Part shown: piece by piece, positions 44,871-52,918 of the stretch | Numbering within the stretch: the first letter of the stretch is position 1 | Layout: the number at the start of each line of letters is the position of its first letter | DNA from: Methanoflorens sp963701995 | GTDB lineage: Archaea > Halobacteriota > Bog-38 > Methanoflorentales > Methanoflorentaceae | Reading direction: 5' to 3' | Assembly (NCBI GenBank): GCA_963701995.1 | Contig: OY969693.1 | Location: 1,736,001-1,800,000 of the forward strand | Length of the DNA stretch: 64,000 nucleotides | Notes under the pieces: generated by a model | Told to the model about the DNA's origin: nothing | The model's input: the letters and a program-made list of their open reading frames with translations, nothing else | Databases searched by the model: none | Program-made: the position numbers and the translations under genes

Positions 44871-45322
44871 TTATCGCTTTGAACTGCGCTCTTCGCGATG
44901 TCCGCCTTCGTAGATTTCGAGCACAGCAATCCCAAGCTTCTCTGCGTCATGAGTGTACATCACCTGCTGCAACACTTCATTGATCTGGCGGAGAGGTGGC
45001 TCCGCAGCACTTTCCGTGTGTAGGCGCCTGCGCGGCTGAGTCAGAATCGATGTGACAAACGCAGCAAGCCTCTGGGCAAGCTGTTCTTTTAACTCAAGTG
45101 CAAACGTTCGCAAATACGATCCGTCAAGCCGTTCGGCTCTGGCAAGGCAGTAGCTGCAGGCTGCCCAGTATATCACGACGTACCTAAGCTGAGCATCCCG
45201 CCGTGCTCGTTCCCGCTCTCGATTAGTTCTGACAGCGACACCGCGTGAAGGTAGGCGGCAAAAAGTTTGTAGAGAGCCCGATTGACCTCCCTTACACTCA
45301 TTTTGGGTTGGGTTACTTGCAC
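44871..45322 (-). pseudogene. YCLARAERLDGSYLRTF-family protein, frameshifted (copy 3 of 4)
   Basis: GTG 45322 opens QVTQPKMSVREVNRALYKLFAAYLHAVSLSELIES, which goes out of frame at a G3 run near 45212; restored, it continues RARRDAQLRYVVIYWAACSYCLARAERLDGSYLRTFALEL...VLQQVMYTHDAEKLGIAVLEIYEGG to the stop at 44871. The full family protein would be about 150 residues. Unknown function; helical, with CSYC. Confidence 0.6.
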
Positions 45323-45553
45323 AATTGCACTGAAATATTCCAGGTAATAACCCCGAGGCGAGAAAGTGCTGAAAGTGAGAGAGAAGAACAGACACAGAAT
45401 CACGGTTCCAAGCCCAAATGATGAGCCACCAAAGGTGCGATCAGCTCGCTCATTGTCCGCTTCGTGGTGATAAAGAGCGCGCTCTTTACGTCTGTAAAAC
45501 TGGCTAAAGAGCGACTGACAGGGATCTCGTGTGTTCTTGCCTAAACTATCTGG

Positions 45554-45988
45554 CTACATCTTCCACCCTGTGATGGAGTACGCGAAGGTGTACCCTGCGG
45601 CCTGGGCCGCTTGTTCAACCCGTGTCCTAATAGCGCTCCAGTCGAAGCTATAAGAATACTGCTTGCCAAAGTAGTTCGACTGCTCAGTGATGCTTCCCCC
45701 TCGCGGGCCTGCTCCGGTCTTGTACGTTTCGGCCTTGAAGCCGAATCCCGGAGAGATATCGTCAATACCACCAGAGATTCCGGCGCCCGTCTCTTTCAGC
45801 ATCTCGGTGAACGTCAACTCCGTTGCGGCGTCATCAACCCGCAACCGTGCGATGTACTCGAGTTTCTTCTTTGAGAGGAACGCCTTGCGCTCCGCGACAA
45901 CGAGCGTGAGCGTGTAAGTCCCCTTCTTCTCTTTGAGTTCAGCGCCGATCGAAGCGGCAATGCCCTTTATATCATCTATCAAAACCAT
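45554..45988 (-). CDS. Hypothetical protein, 144 aa, beta-rich C-terminus
   Basis: ATG 45988 preferred (ribosome site GGAGG 6-7 nt before). Residues 1-40 alpha/beta (MVLIDDIKGIAASIGAELKEKKGTYTLTLVV), then a DUF-like middle and a Gly/Tyr-rich end (GGSITEQSNYFGKQYSYSFDWSAI). Protein-like throughout. No family recognised. Confidence 0.6.
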   Translation of the reverse strand: MVLIDDIKGIAASIGAELKEKKGTYTLTLVVAERKAFLSKKKLEYIARLRVDDAATELTFTEMLKETGAGISGGIDDISPGFGFKAETYKTGAGPRGGSITEQSNYFGKQYSYSFDWSAIRTRVEQAAQAAGYTFAYSITGWKM

Positions 45989-46009
45989 CCCGTAACCTCC
46001 ATCTTCCAC

Positions 46010-46734
46010 AGGTATGTGAGTTTCTCAAGCTGCTATGCTTTATGCTTAAGGATTTCACACCACCGTCCGCTACAAGTTGTCCTTAGTTTAAAAGGTTTCC
46101 AAATCGTGGCACAAATCCATGATTAAAACTCTCATTCCCCTTCGTTGCAAAACGTTAATCACCTCGACAACAAAAGCAGGACTGGTGCGTCGAATGGATG
46201 TTAACGAGTTGAGGGCTTTATCAAATCCCACTCGGAAATGCCGTAAGCGCGGCACACGGAGACCTTAGAAACGGTGACAGTCGTCAGGAAAGAGTTCGAT
46301 TGACTTTTACTCTCAGGCATCTGTTGCGGCGGGGCCTCTTTTTCGTGGCGTTCTCCTAGCTGGATAAGCCTCCGCGCAATCAGGATGTACCACATCAAAT
46401 TGGATATGATTTTGCCTCGACGATTCTTCGCCTTGCGCGATTATTCATCGATTCATAATGGCCAGAAATTAGACAAAGGAATAATCTAGCGTTATTGTAA
46501 GACTAATTGGCGATCAATTGAAGGATGAAGACGACAAATGTATGCCCTTTAGCGCTAGAATTGAAACAAACATCGAAATTGGCCTTTATCTCCTAATGTT
46601 CTGGGCAGAATTCTTAAGCCAGATTTTTTTCCGCAAGTGCGGTCGTGACATGAATAATAATTGAGACACTGGCCAAAAGAGACACTTCAATTAGGAGGAT
46701 TATCATAGGACGTGCTGAGCATAAATAGGCAAAG
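46010..46734. other. 725-nt stretch without supported gene
   Basis: A 65-codon minus frame at 46201-46398 has no support. The right part is AT-rich; ATTAGGAGGATTATC at 46690-46705 looks like a ribosome site but no frame follows it directly, suggesting a lost small gene or a long leader before 46768. Confidence 0.35.
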
Positions 46735-46767
46735 ATGAATCAGAACAGCATAGGGAGAATTGGGCAC

Positions 46768-48117
46768 ATGGTAGAGAAAATGGTAATTATAGGAGGAGGC
46801 GCTGCTGGAATTGATGTTTTAGAGCTTTTGCTCAGAGGATGCAAAGATCCCGGGAAGATGGAGATAACGCTGCTCAAGAAGGAGGACGAAGGCTTCTTTT
46901 CCATGTGCGGTTTGCCTTTTGCATTGCAGGGTATGTATAGCACAAGCTTGCTCAACTTATTTGAACCAGATTTTTATAGAGATACGGGAATCGACTTTAG
47001 GACTTCGGTTGAAGTCACTGACATCGATCTTAAAGAAAATCATGTGCTTCTTAGCTCTGGCGAGCGGATATCTTATGATTTTTTGGTGATAGCCACGGGA
47101 AGTTTGCCCTTCATCCCGCCAATTAAGGGGCCAAATATAGAAGGCGTCTATACAATTGGCAGTAGCACGGATGGCAAACTCCTAGAGAAGGCCATAAATG
47201 AAGAAGAATTGGAAAACGCCCTAGTCATTGGTGGCGGCTGGATCGGGCTGCAAACTGCGGTTGCTTTTTCGAAAAAGGGGATCACCACTAGAGTCGCAGA
47301 GAAGCTCCCCCACCTTCTCCCCTCCCTTCTTGACGGAGACATGGCATCGATTATTAAAAAATATCTGGATAGCGACTTAATATTTCTCCTGGGAACGACT
47401 GTCGATGCTATAAAAGGAAGGCAGCGTGTAGAGTCGGTGAAGGCAGGCGTAGATGAATTTCCTGCAGATATTGTTCTTATATCTGCTGGGATGCTTCCCA
47501 ACGTTGATATATCCAGGAAAGCAGGTATAGAAATAGGACAGAGCGGCGGAATTGTTACCGATCTGTCGCTCAGAGTCAAAAAAGGAAGCGCCCATTTGGA
47601 AAACGTATATGCGCTTGGGGATTGTGTTGAAGTGATAGATGCAGTGACGCATCGCCCCCGCCTCAGCTTGCTGGCATCAACAGCGCTGATCCAGGCCAGA
47701 GTGGTAGCCTATAACATACTGGGTGAACCTTCATACTACGAACCCTGTTTGAGTCCATCGGTGGCCAATATATCGGGCCTGCAGGTGGGATCGGTAGGAG
47801 CGACAAGCGAGATAGCGGGTAAATACGGGATACCAATCAAGGTTGGCAAGTCTGTCAAACAAACGAAGGCCAGGTTCTTTCCGGGTGGAAAGGCCATTAC
47901 GGCTAAACTAATCTTCGAAGCATCTAGTGACAAGCTAATAGGGGCGCAGATAATCTCTCAGGAATCCGTGGCCGAACGCATAAATGAGCTCACCCTTGGA
48001 ATTAAGGCTGGGATTACTGCCAACGACATTTGGATGAGAGAGCGATGCTTTGATCCATCGCTTACCATGGTAGAAGATGTCATAGTTGATGCGGCAATTA
48101 ATGCTGTACAAAGCTGA
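46768..48117 (+). CDS. CoA-disulfide reductase / NADH oxidase-type flavoprotein
   Basis: 449 residues from ATG 46768 (GGGAG upstream); ATG 46735 would add 11. Domains: FAD (MVIIGGGAAGIDVLELL), single redox Cys in FSMCGLPF (the Cys of CoA-disulfide reductase, NADH peroxidase and NADH oxidase), NAD(P)H (ALVIGGGWIGLQTA), second FAD motif (ENVYALGDCVEV), and a dimerisation domain to the end. Reduces CoA-S-S-CoA, peroxide or sulfur with NAD(P)H; which one is not decidable. In archaea such enzymes serve in sulfur or oxygen metabolism. Its AT-rich codon style resembles that of 21661. Confidence 0.9.
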   Translation: MVEKMVIIGGGAAGIDVLELLLRGCKDPGKMEITLLKKEDEGFFSMCGLPFALQGMYSTSLLNLFEPDFYRDTGIDFRTSVEVTDIDLKENHVLLSSGERISYDFLVIATGSLPFIPPIKGPNIEGVYTIGSSTDGKLLEKAINEEELENALVIGGGWIGLQTAVAFSKKGITTRVAEKLPHLLPSLLDGDMASIIKKYLDSDLIFLLGTTVDAIKGRQRVESVKAGVDEFPADIVLISAGMLPNVDISRKAGIEIGQSGGIVTDLSLRVKKGSAHLENVYALGDCVEVIDAVTHRPRLSLLASTALIQARVVAYNILGEPSYYEPCLSPSVANISGLQVGSVGATSEIAGKYGIPIKVGKSVKQTKARFFPGGKAITAKLIFEASSDKLIGAQIISQESVAERINELTLGIKAGITANDIWMRERCFDPSLTMVEDVIVDAAINAVQS

Positions 48118-48442
48118 CTTCGTGTTTCGCCATAAAAGAACAACGCCTTTTTGAGTCAATTCTAAGCTTAAATTGTTGCGCAAAAGGGCCACGCGTCGTC
48201 TCGCCGACCTTCTAGCACGTTTTCGCTCACTTTCAGTTTTGAGAATGTCACCTGTGCAGCCGATTACATCGGCACACTCTTGAGACAAACGCCATCTGAA
48301 CGGTCGCATGTCTATCCCTCTTTTTTTTACCTCGGTACTGCACTTGGCGTCGGGGTGATCGCAGCGGCTGAGTAGGCGTTACTACTGTTGTGTCCACAGC
48401 GGGGATGATGCGTTAAATGCTCGGTGCTTTGTTCTTAAGCGT

Positions 48443-48928
48443 TTACCCAAGTTCCTTTGGGTCGCCGATCTTCCTCAACTCGCACGCAATAAAAGGGACT
48501 ATCAGTATTCCTGTCGCTAATATAACCGCATAAACACCGATGAGTGAATATAAGGCGAGAAACACCGAGAAATACACACCCGCGTACAGAGGAACTATAC
48601 CCCACACGATAAACTTGTGACTCCGCCAGAAAAATTGCGCCCTCTATTTTTGGTCCATTGGAAACCGGAGGTGATGGTATAAAGGGGGCAAAATGAACAT
48701 AAGCGTAGCAGACGCCGTGCAGACAAGTGCCAGAAGCAAAAGGGTGCGCTGGATGATTCCCGGAATCTGACTTGTTTCCGCGACTGATCCAGTAAGCAAG
48801 AAACCGAAGAGAATCCCAGAAACCGTTGTGAAGAGTCGCGCTTCAGCGAGTATATCACCTATCCCTACGCCGTGCTCTTCGAAGCTCTGTATCTCTTCAG
48901 GACTGAGTCCAAGACGCCTTTCGCTCAT
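48443..48928 (-). CDS. DUF6328-like membrane protein with an in-frame amber codon
   Basis: From ATG 48928 (MSERRLGLSPEEIQSFEEHGVGIGDILAEARLFTTVSGILFGF) to a TAG at 48644-48646 is 94 codons. The same frame then continues without any other stop through RAQFFWRSHKFIVWGIVPLYAGVYF... (two more helices) to TAA at 48443. Together these give the expected four-helix protein of 161 residues. The TAG is at the cytosolic loop after LRFPMDQK. A nonsense mutation, sequence error or TAG read-through are possible; TAG is a common normal stop in this window (gap, amt, mntH), which argues against general recoding. Confidence 0.65.
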
Positions 48929-49511
48929 TATTATTCACCGTTTCGCAGCCGACTTCTCTTCGCGTCGTTTCGCGATCTCAGCTCATTAGAGCTGAATTAT
49001 GATTCGCTCCAATATGAGCGTGTCGTTTAGAGGCCAAGCCGTGCTGACTCCTGGTTCAGCTGAAGAAGTGAGATGAGATATGAGATGAGTGTAGCTTTCG
49101 CTTAGCCCAACCGACTCCAGAATCACCGAGCGTAAGTACGTAGTTCATGTTTGACCGATCCCGCGAATAACGTAGCCGTACCGTAGCGCTTATTCACCAC
49201 GTAAGGATAATTATTATCTTCTCTGATGACAGAATGTATCTGAACTTTTTAACGAGCAAAGCGCTTAGTTTGGTGTTTACTGGTTGCTAATTGCGCCTCG
49301 AAAAAGCAGTGATCTAAGCTCTGTGATTTTAGATTCGAGAGCGTAGAGGCGTTGGTCGAAGCTTGTATTAGGCTCCGGCTATTGTGAGACAGAAGAAGTG
49401 ATTGGCAACCCGCAGCGGCGACCGCTCTGATATCAAACCGACGAGAAGTGCGAAAGTAAAGCCGCCGCTATTACAGCTTATGCCTCGTCTAACTGGCGCA
49501 GCAACCTATCA
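48929..49511. other. 583-nt gap with weak recombinase relic and palindromic element
   Basis: 49090-49200 (minus) shows broken similarity to the relics (SNxxYVLT-like and GVG-W pieces in different frames), relic 8 of 8, weak. 49357-49379 is a palindromic element (AAGCTTGTATTAGGCTCCGG, left arm decayed). No gene. Confidence 0.4.
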
Positions 49512-49805
49512 TCAGCCCGGCTGTTTTGCCTCCAACTCGAAAACTTCTTGTCTACCGTGCTCAAGCTCATCGGCTTGTTCTTGATCATGCTGTAAGAGAA
49601 GAGCTTGGAACTCACCAATGTGGGTTTTTTCTTCCTTTGCAACTTCCAAGAGGGTAGCTTTGAGCGTTCCGTCAATCGTGAGCGAAGCCATCTGTTCGTA
49701 AAGATTGATTGCATCAAGCTCAGCAATAATGCTTGCTCGCAAGATTTCTTTGTCTAGGTTTTCCTTATCAATCACGCTTAGATCTATAGGAATGGTAGAT
49801 AACAT
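49512..49805 (-). CDS. Small ferritin-like protein (encapsulated-ferritin/rubrerythrin type)
   Basis: 97 residues. LDKEILRASIIAELDAINLYEQMAS and LKATLLEVAKEEKTHIGEFQALL provide Glu and Glu-x-x-His ligands on two helices; such short chains assemble into dimers or rings to make di-iron sites, as in encapsulated ferritins. No encapsulin shell gene was seen nearby. Extends the iron/oxygen theme. Confidence 0.8.
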   Translation of the reverse strand: MLSTIPIDLSVIDKENLDKEILRASIIAELDAINLYEQMASLTIDGTLKATLLEVAKEEKTHIGEFQALLLQHDQEQADELEHGRQEVFELEAKQPG

Positions 49806-49954
49806 GCGATTAACCTCGCACTATATACACAAAGGCGAAGTTAAGGCTTTCACCCGTAAAGCGTTTTTTAGGGGGCTTGTTAAGCGACTTTGTTCGCGGA
49901 CGCTACGGCTCGATTCGCAGCCTTTTTGGAGCCCAGCAAGCGCTCAAACCGGGG

Positions 49955-50430
49955 CAAAGGTCTTATTCGTGAACGTCGAATGATGTAGCAGGTGATCAAT
50001 CGTGCGTTACATGGTATATTTTGAGGTTCCTGTCGAAGTCGGCAATCGCATAGATTTCGAAGAAGGAGGACCGGGGCCAATCTTCGGCCATATCATGGAA
50101 AGGTTCGCGCCAGAGGCGGTGTATTCACAGGCCGGCTCGCGCATTGTCTTCATGGTGGCCGACCTGAATGAGGCACAAATGACAGAACTCATGCTCATTG
50201 TGTCGAAGAAGTTAGGCACGTACCCGGAGTTCACGCCAATCATGTCCGCAGAGGCAACCATGGAGGTTGCTGCGAAGGCAATAGAAGAGGCGAAAAAAGC
50301 ACCATAGGGGGGCGATCGAATCAGGTTTACAACCTCTGATCAGATCTCAAAAATGACTTCTTGGGTGTAGCTCCTAATTACCTTACCACCTTTACTCTTC
50401 CTTCTTTCTAGCGCCGCCGACGCTCCCGCT
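49955..50430 (+). repeat. Segmental duplication, partner of 2826-3300
   Basis: Leader TTATTCGTGAACGTCGAATGA, gene, and trailer TGACTTCTTGGGTGTAG then CTTCCTTCTTTCTAGCGCCG match the reverse complement of 2826-3300. Approximate edges. Confidence 0.75.
50002..50307 (+). CDS. Small ferredoxin-fold protein, DUF3303-like (paralogue 2 of 3)
   Basis: 101 residues, GTG start, ribosome site AGGTGATCA. MRYMVYFEVPVEVGNRIDFEEGGPGPIFGHIMERFAPEAVYS...FMVADLNEAQMTELMLIVSKKLGTYPEF. It is the inverted-duplicate partner of 2941-3246, with leader and trailer also shared. Confidence 0.7.
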   Translation: MRYMVYFEVPVEVGNRIDFEEGGPGPIFGHIMERFAPEAVYSQAGSRIVFMVADLNEAQMTELMLIVSKKLGTYPEFTPIMSAEATMEVAAKAIEEAKKAP

Positions 50431-50534
50431 CTAGAAATCAAGGCGACTGCAGTTGCGCAATAACATCAAGCGGGCTACCGAAAAACTGCGGCAAACAGAA
50501 ATACCTAAATTATGGACGAGCGAATCTGCCTGCT

Positions 50535-50933
50535 ATGATATCTCTTGACAGACACTGGAGTAGTTTGCCCATTACTGGTGACAGTGATTCTTCATTATTA
50601 GAACTTGGTAGCAGCAAGATCTCGGCTCATCACGCCAAGGCTGGATACGACTATCCCACAATTCGCATTCCCTTTGAGTTCTCAGCGCTTGTAGGCCTGT
50701 CAACGCAAATCTACCAAACCGTGCACCACGGGGCACTCGCGTTTCTCGTGGTTATTTCATCGACTATTAAGCGGTCAGAAAGCAGTCCTGATAAACACGA
50801 AAACGCCTGTTCAAGCGCTGAATCCTCCGTCTTCACACGGCGGAGGTCGCCGGTTCGAATCCGGCCGAGCCTATCGTTCTTTTTGCAATCGGACGCGATC
50901 AATATGGCGGATGACGAGCAGCCGAAAAGGTAA
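50535..50933 (+). CDS. AbrB-like SKISAHHAKAGYDYPTIRIP family protein (copy 3)
   Basis: The core from residue 17 (SSLLELGSSKISAHHAKAGYDYPTIRIPFEFSALVGL...VHHGALAFLVVISS) is the best preserved of the three long copies. After it the frame runs through the tRNA-Val 3' half (SSVFTRRRSPVRIRPSL). Start not firmly set. Confidence 0.55.
   Translation: MISLDRHWSSLPITGDSDSSLLELGSSKISAHHAKAGYDYPTIRIPFEFSALVGLSTQIYQTVHHGALAFLVVISSTIKRSESSPDKHENACSSAESSVFTRRRSPVRIRPSLSFFLQSDAINMADDEQPKR
50827..50871 (+). other. tRNA-Val(CAC) 3' half, putative att site, right
   Basis: CCGTC TTCACAC GGCGG / AGGTC / GCCGG TTCGAAT CCGGC / CGAGCC, all stems paired. No 5' half is found upstream. Direct repeat of 27173-27218. 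Confidence 0.8.
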
Positions 50934-51197
50934 GTTATCGGCAATAACGGTTGTGATTTTGGACAGGATTCCTGAACTTACTACAGTGTGAAGTGATCAG
51001 TGGACAAACCGGCAATCTGCTAACCGCATGCGGCTAAGGCCCGGAGTCGTTATGCGACCCAACAGTCTGACACATAACCGCAAGGCTCTTGCAGCTTTCT
51101 AAATCCCTCATATGTCTAAGAATACGTATATAGGCGCATGCACCGAGGTTTACATCTTCGCGAGAGCTTGCCTCTCACGCGCGAGTGCGTACCAACC

Positions 51198-52004
51198 TCA
51201 ATGCACGTCCCTAAACAGGAGGGTGCTGATGATGGTCATCAGAATGAAGAATCCAACAACGACGCCGAAGTCGAGCGTGAGAGGGTACGCGTGCAGTCCT
51301 GTAAAGGCGTACCGCAATGCGTCAACGGCGTACGTGAGCGGATTAATATCAACCAGCGCTTTCATCCAGCCGGGCAGCGAAGTGACGGGGAAAAGCGCGC
51401 CGCTCAGGAAAGAGAGCGGCAAGGCCAAGAAGACCACCACCACCTGAAAACCCTCGATGCTCTCGACCTGGGACGCGAAGCTCATCCCCAGCTCGCTAAA
51501 ACCCATGGTGATAAAGAACATAGTCACCACGACGAGGGCTAACGCAGCTGGAAGTCCCAGAGGGCCTGATAGTCTTACTCCGAGCAATGCTGCAACGACA
51601 ACGACGACAATTCCTTGGATCATTGCCGTAGTCGTTCCTCCAAGCGCCTTGCCGAGGAGTATCGAGGATCGTGCGACCGGAGCAACGAGGATCTCTTTGA
51701 GAAAGCCGAACTGCTTGTCGAACATGAAGCTCATCCCTGAGGACGAGGTAAGACTGTTAAGAATTGCCATAAAGCCGAGGAGCCCCGGGACCAGGAAGTC
51801 GAGGTAATTCGTCGTGCCTGTCGACCCGGCGAATTGCAGTGATGAGCCGAGTGATGCGCTGAATCCTACTCCGAATATGATGAGCCACGCCATCGGTTGG
51901 ACGAACGAGATAACGACCCGCGACCTGGCTCTGAAGTACCGGGTCATCTCTCTGAGCCAAATCGAATAGACGTCAGTTAGGAAGCTCGTTCTTGCGTTTG
52001 GCAT
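51198..52004 (-). CDS. ABC-2 type permease (DrrB-like), no ATPase adjacent
   Basis: 268 residues, six helices. REMTRYFRARSRVVISFVQPMAWLIIFGVGF is the N-terminal elbow and first helix; FDKQFGFLKEILVAPVARSSILLGKALGGTTTAMIQG the conserved ABC-2 block; LFPVTSLPGWMKALVDINPLTYAVDALRYAFTG the late block. All fit daunorubicin-type exporter permeases. The expected ATPase is not next to it in either direction; upstream lies the divergent PadR regulator. Confidence 0.9.
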   Translation of the reverse strand: MPNARTSFLTDVYSIWLREMTRYFRARSRVVISFVQPMAWLIIFGVGFSASLGSSLQFAGSTGTTNYLDFLVPGLLGFMAILNSLTSSSGMSFMFDKQFGFLKEILVAPVARSSILLGKALGGTTTAMIQGIVVVVVAALLGVRLSGPLGLPAALALVVVTMFFITMGFSELGMSFASQVESIEGFQVVVVFLALPLSFLSGALFPVTSLPGWMKALVDINPLTYAVDALRYAFTGLHAYPLTLDFGVVVGFFILMTIISTLLFRDVH

Positions 52005-52205
52005 CGCTAACGTCTCCCCGGCCCACGGAACGCAGCGAACCCGCTCGAGGCCCTCGGCGCCTGAATCTTCTGTTCGTTGACGATTGCCTTCATTGACTGT
52101 TACGTCCCTCAGTTGCCGTTTGAGAATTATTGTTGCGGAAGTTCGGCAATCGGATTATCGACAGCATAGCCAGTTAATTATTCTCTTGTCCATAAATCGG
52201 TCACC

Positions 52206-52242
52206 GATATATATGTCAGAGATATATATTTAAATATCTTTC
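52206..52242. promoter_or_regulatory. ATATATAT-repeat promoter/operator between permease and PadR gene
   Basis: GATATATATGTCAGAGATATATATTTAAATATC: two ATATATAT boxes 7 nt apart followed by TTTAAATA. The last can be the TATA element of the PadR gene; the paired boxes resemble a dyad operator for a dimeric PadR protein. Location 20-50 nt before the ATG suits autorepression. Confidence 0.5.
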
Positions 52243-52257
52243 TGTATAGTGCTCCTC

Positions 52258-52602
52258 ATGGCGGAAAAGCTGTATGCGTTCTTTGTGCTATACGTTCTAA
52301 ACGAGCAGGGGGAACTCAGCGGATATAGGATCGCCAAGATCATCACCGAGATAACCGAGGGTTACTTTTCCCCGACACCAGGAAACATCTACCCCGTGCT
52401 GGGGAGCCTAGAGCAAAGTGGATTCGTAAAAGCAAAAAAGTCCAAGGCTGCCGGTACAGAGCCAGGAAGCCGCAGAAGGAAAATCCTCATTGAAATTACA
52501 CCTGCTGGGGAGGCCGCCCTTCTCGATTTTGCGAGACGCAACAAAGAAAGGTTTGAAAAAATCACCTTTTTTTTCGACAAGGTAATAGAAGGCGCTTCAT
52601 AA
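52258..52602 (+). CDS. PadR-family transcriptional regulator
   Basis: 114 residues from ATG 52258. FFVLYVLNEQGELSGYRIAKIITEITEGYFSPTPGNIYPVLGSLEQSGFVKAKK is the PadR winged helix; the short C-terminal helix makes it subfamily 2 (dimerising). Typically represses efflux pumps; here divergent from an ABC permease, so control of that gene is likely. Confidence 0.9.
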   Translation: MAEKLYAFFVLYVLNEQGELSGYRIAKIITEITEGYFSPTPGNIYPVLGSLEQSGFVKAKKSKAAGTEPGSRRRKILIEITPAGEAALLDFARRNKERFEKITFFFDKVIEGAS

Positions 52603-52745
52603 CTATCTGACCGCGCGCAGAGCCTGAAGGAGCCAGATATGCCTCTGCCGCAATCTTCTGAGCAGCATCGTACTCACGTTCCCAGCCAGTTAAGTGACGA
52701 TGAGGAGTTTAGCACCCCACCCAGAGTGACCTCCCATCTTGCCCC

Positions 52746-52889
52746 ATGAACGACGATCGGGCAGAGGTCGATGAGCTCATCCTTCAAATCGCGGACTACA
52801 AAAACGACTATGCTGATGTAGCCGCCGAAAAACTTTTTAGGAAGTGCTCGACCAGTTGGGAAGCTTACCAATACCTTCGGGACCGGTAG
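52746..52889 (+). CDS. Small helical protein, 47 aa, VAAEKLFRKCSTSWEAY family
   Basis: MNDDRAEVDELILQIADYKNDYADVAAEKLFRKCSTSWEAYQYLRDR. Acidic then mixed helix. The stretch VAAEKLFRKCSTS is also encoded at 59085-59130, where the rest is lost. No ribosome site but reading frame has protein character. Confidence 0.4.
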   Translation: MNDDRAEVDELILQIADYKNDYADVAAEKLFRKCSTSWEAYQYLRDR

Positions 52890-52918
52890 CTCCGGCAGGA
52901 GAGAGTAAAGCCACGATA

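Noticed and set aside
46740..47652. Long antisense frames within the disulfide reductase gene
   Set aside because: Shadows of a well-supported flavoprotein gene on the plus strand.
48130..48309. Basic minus-strand frame (SERKRARRSARRRVALL)
   Set aside because: Extends into the antisense of the flavoprotein gene and lacks independent support.
50780..50871. Complete tRNA-Val gene
   Set aside because: Only the 3' half (anticodon arm onward) is present; upstream sequence offers no pairing 5' acceptor strand or D-arm.
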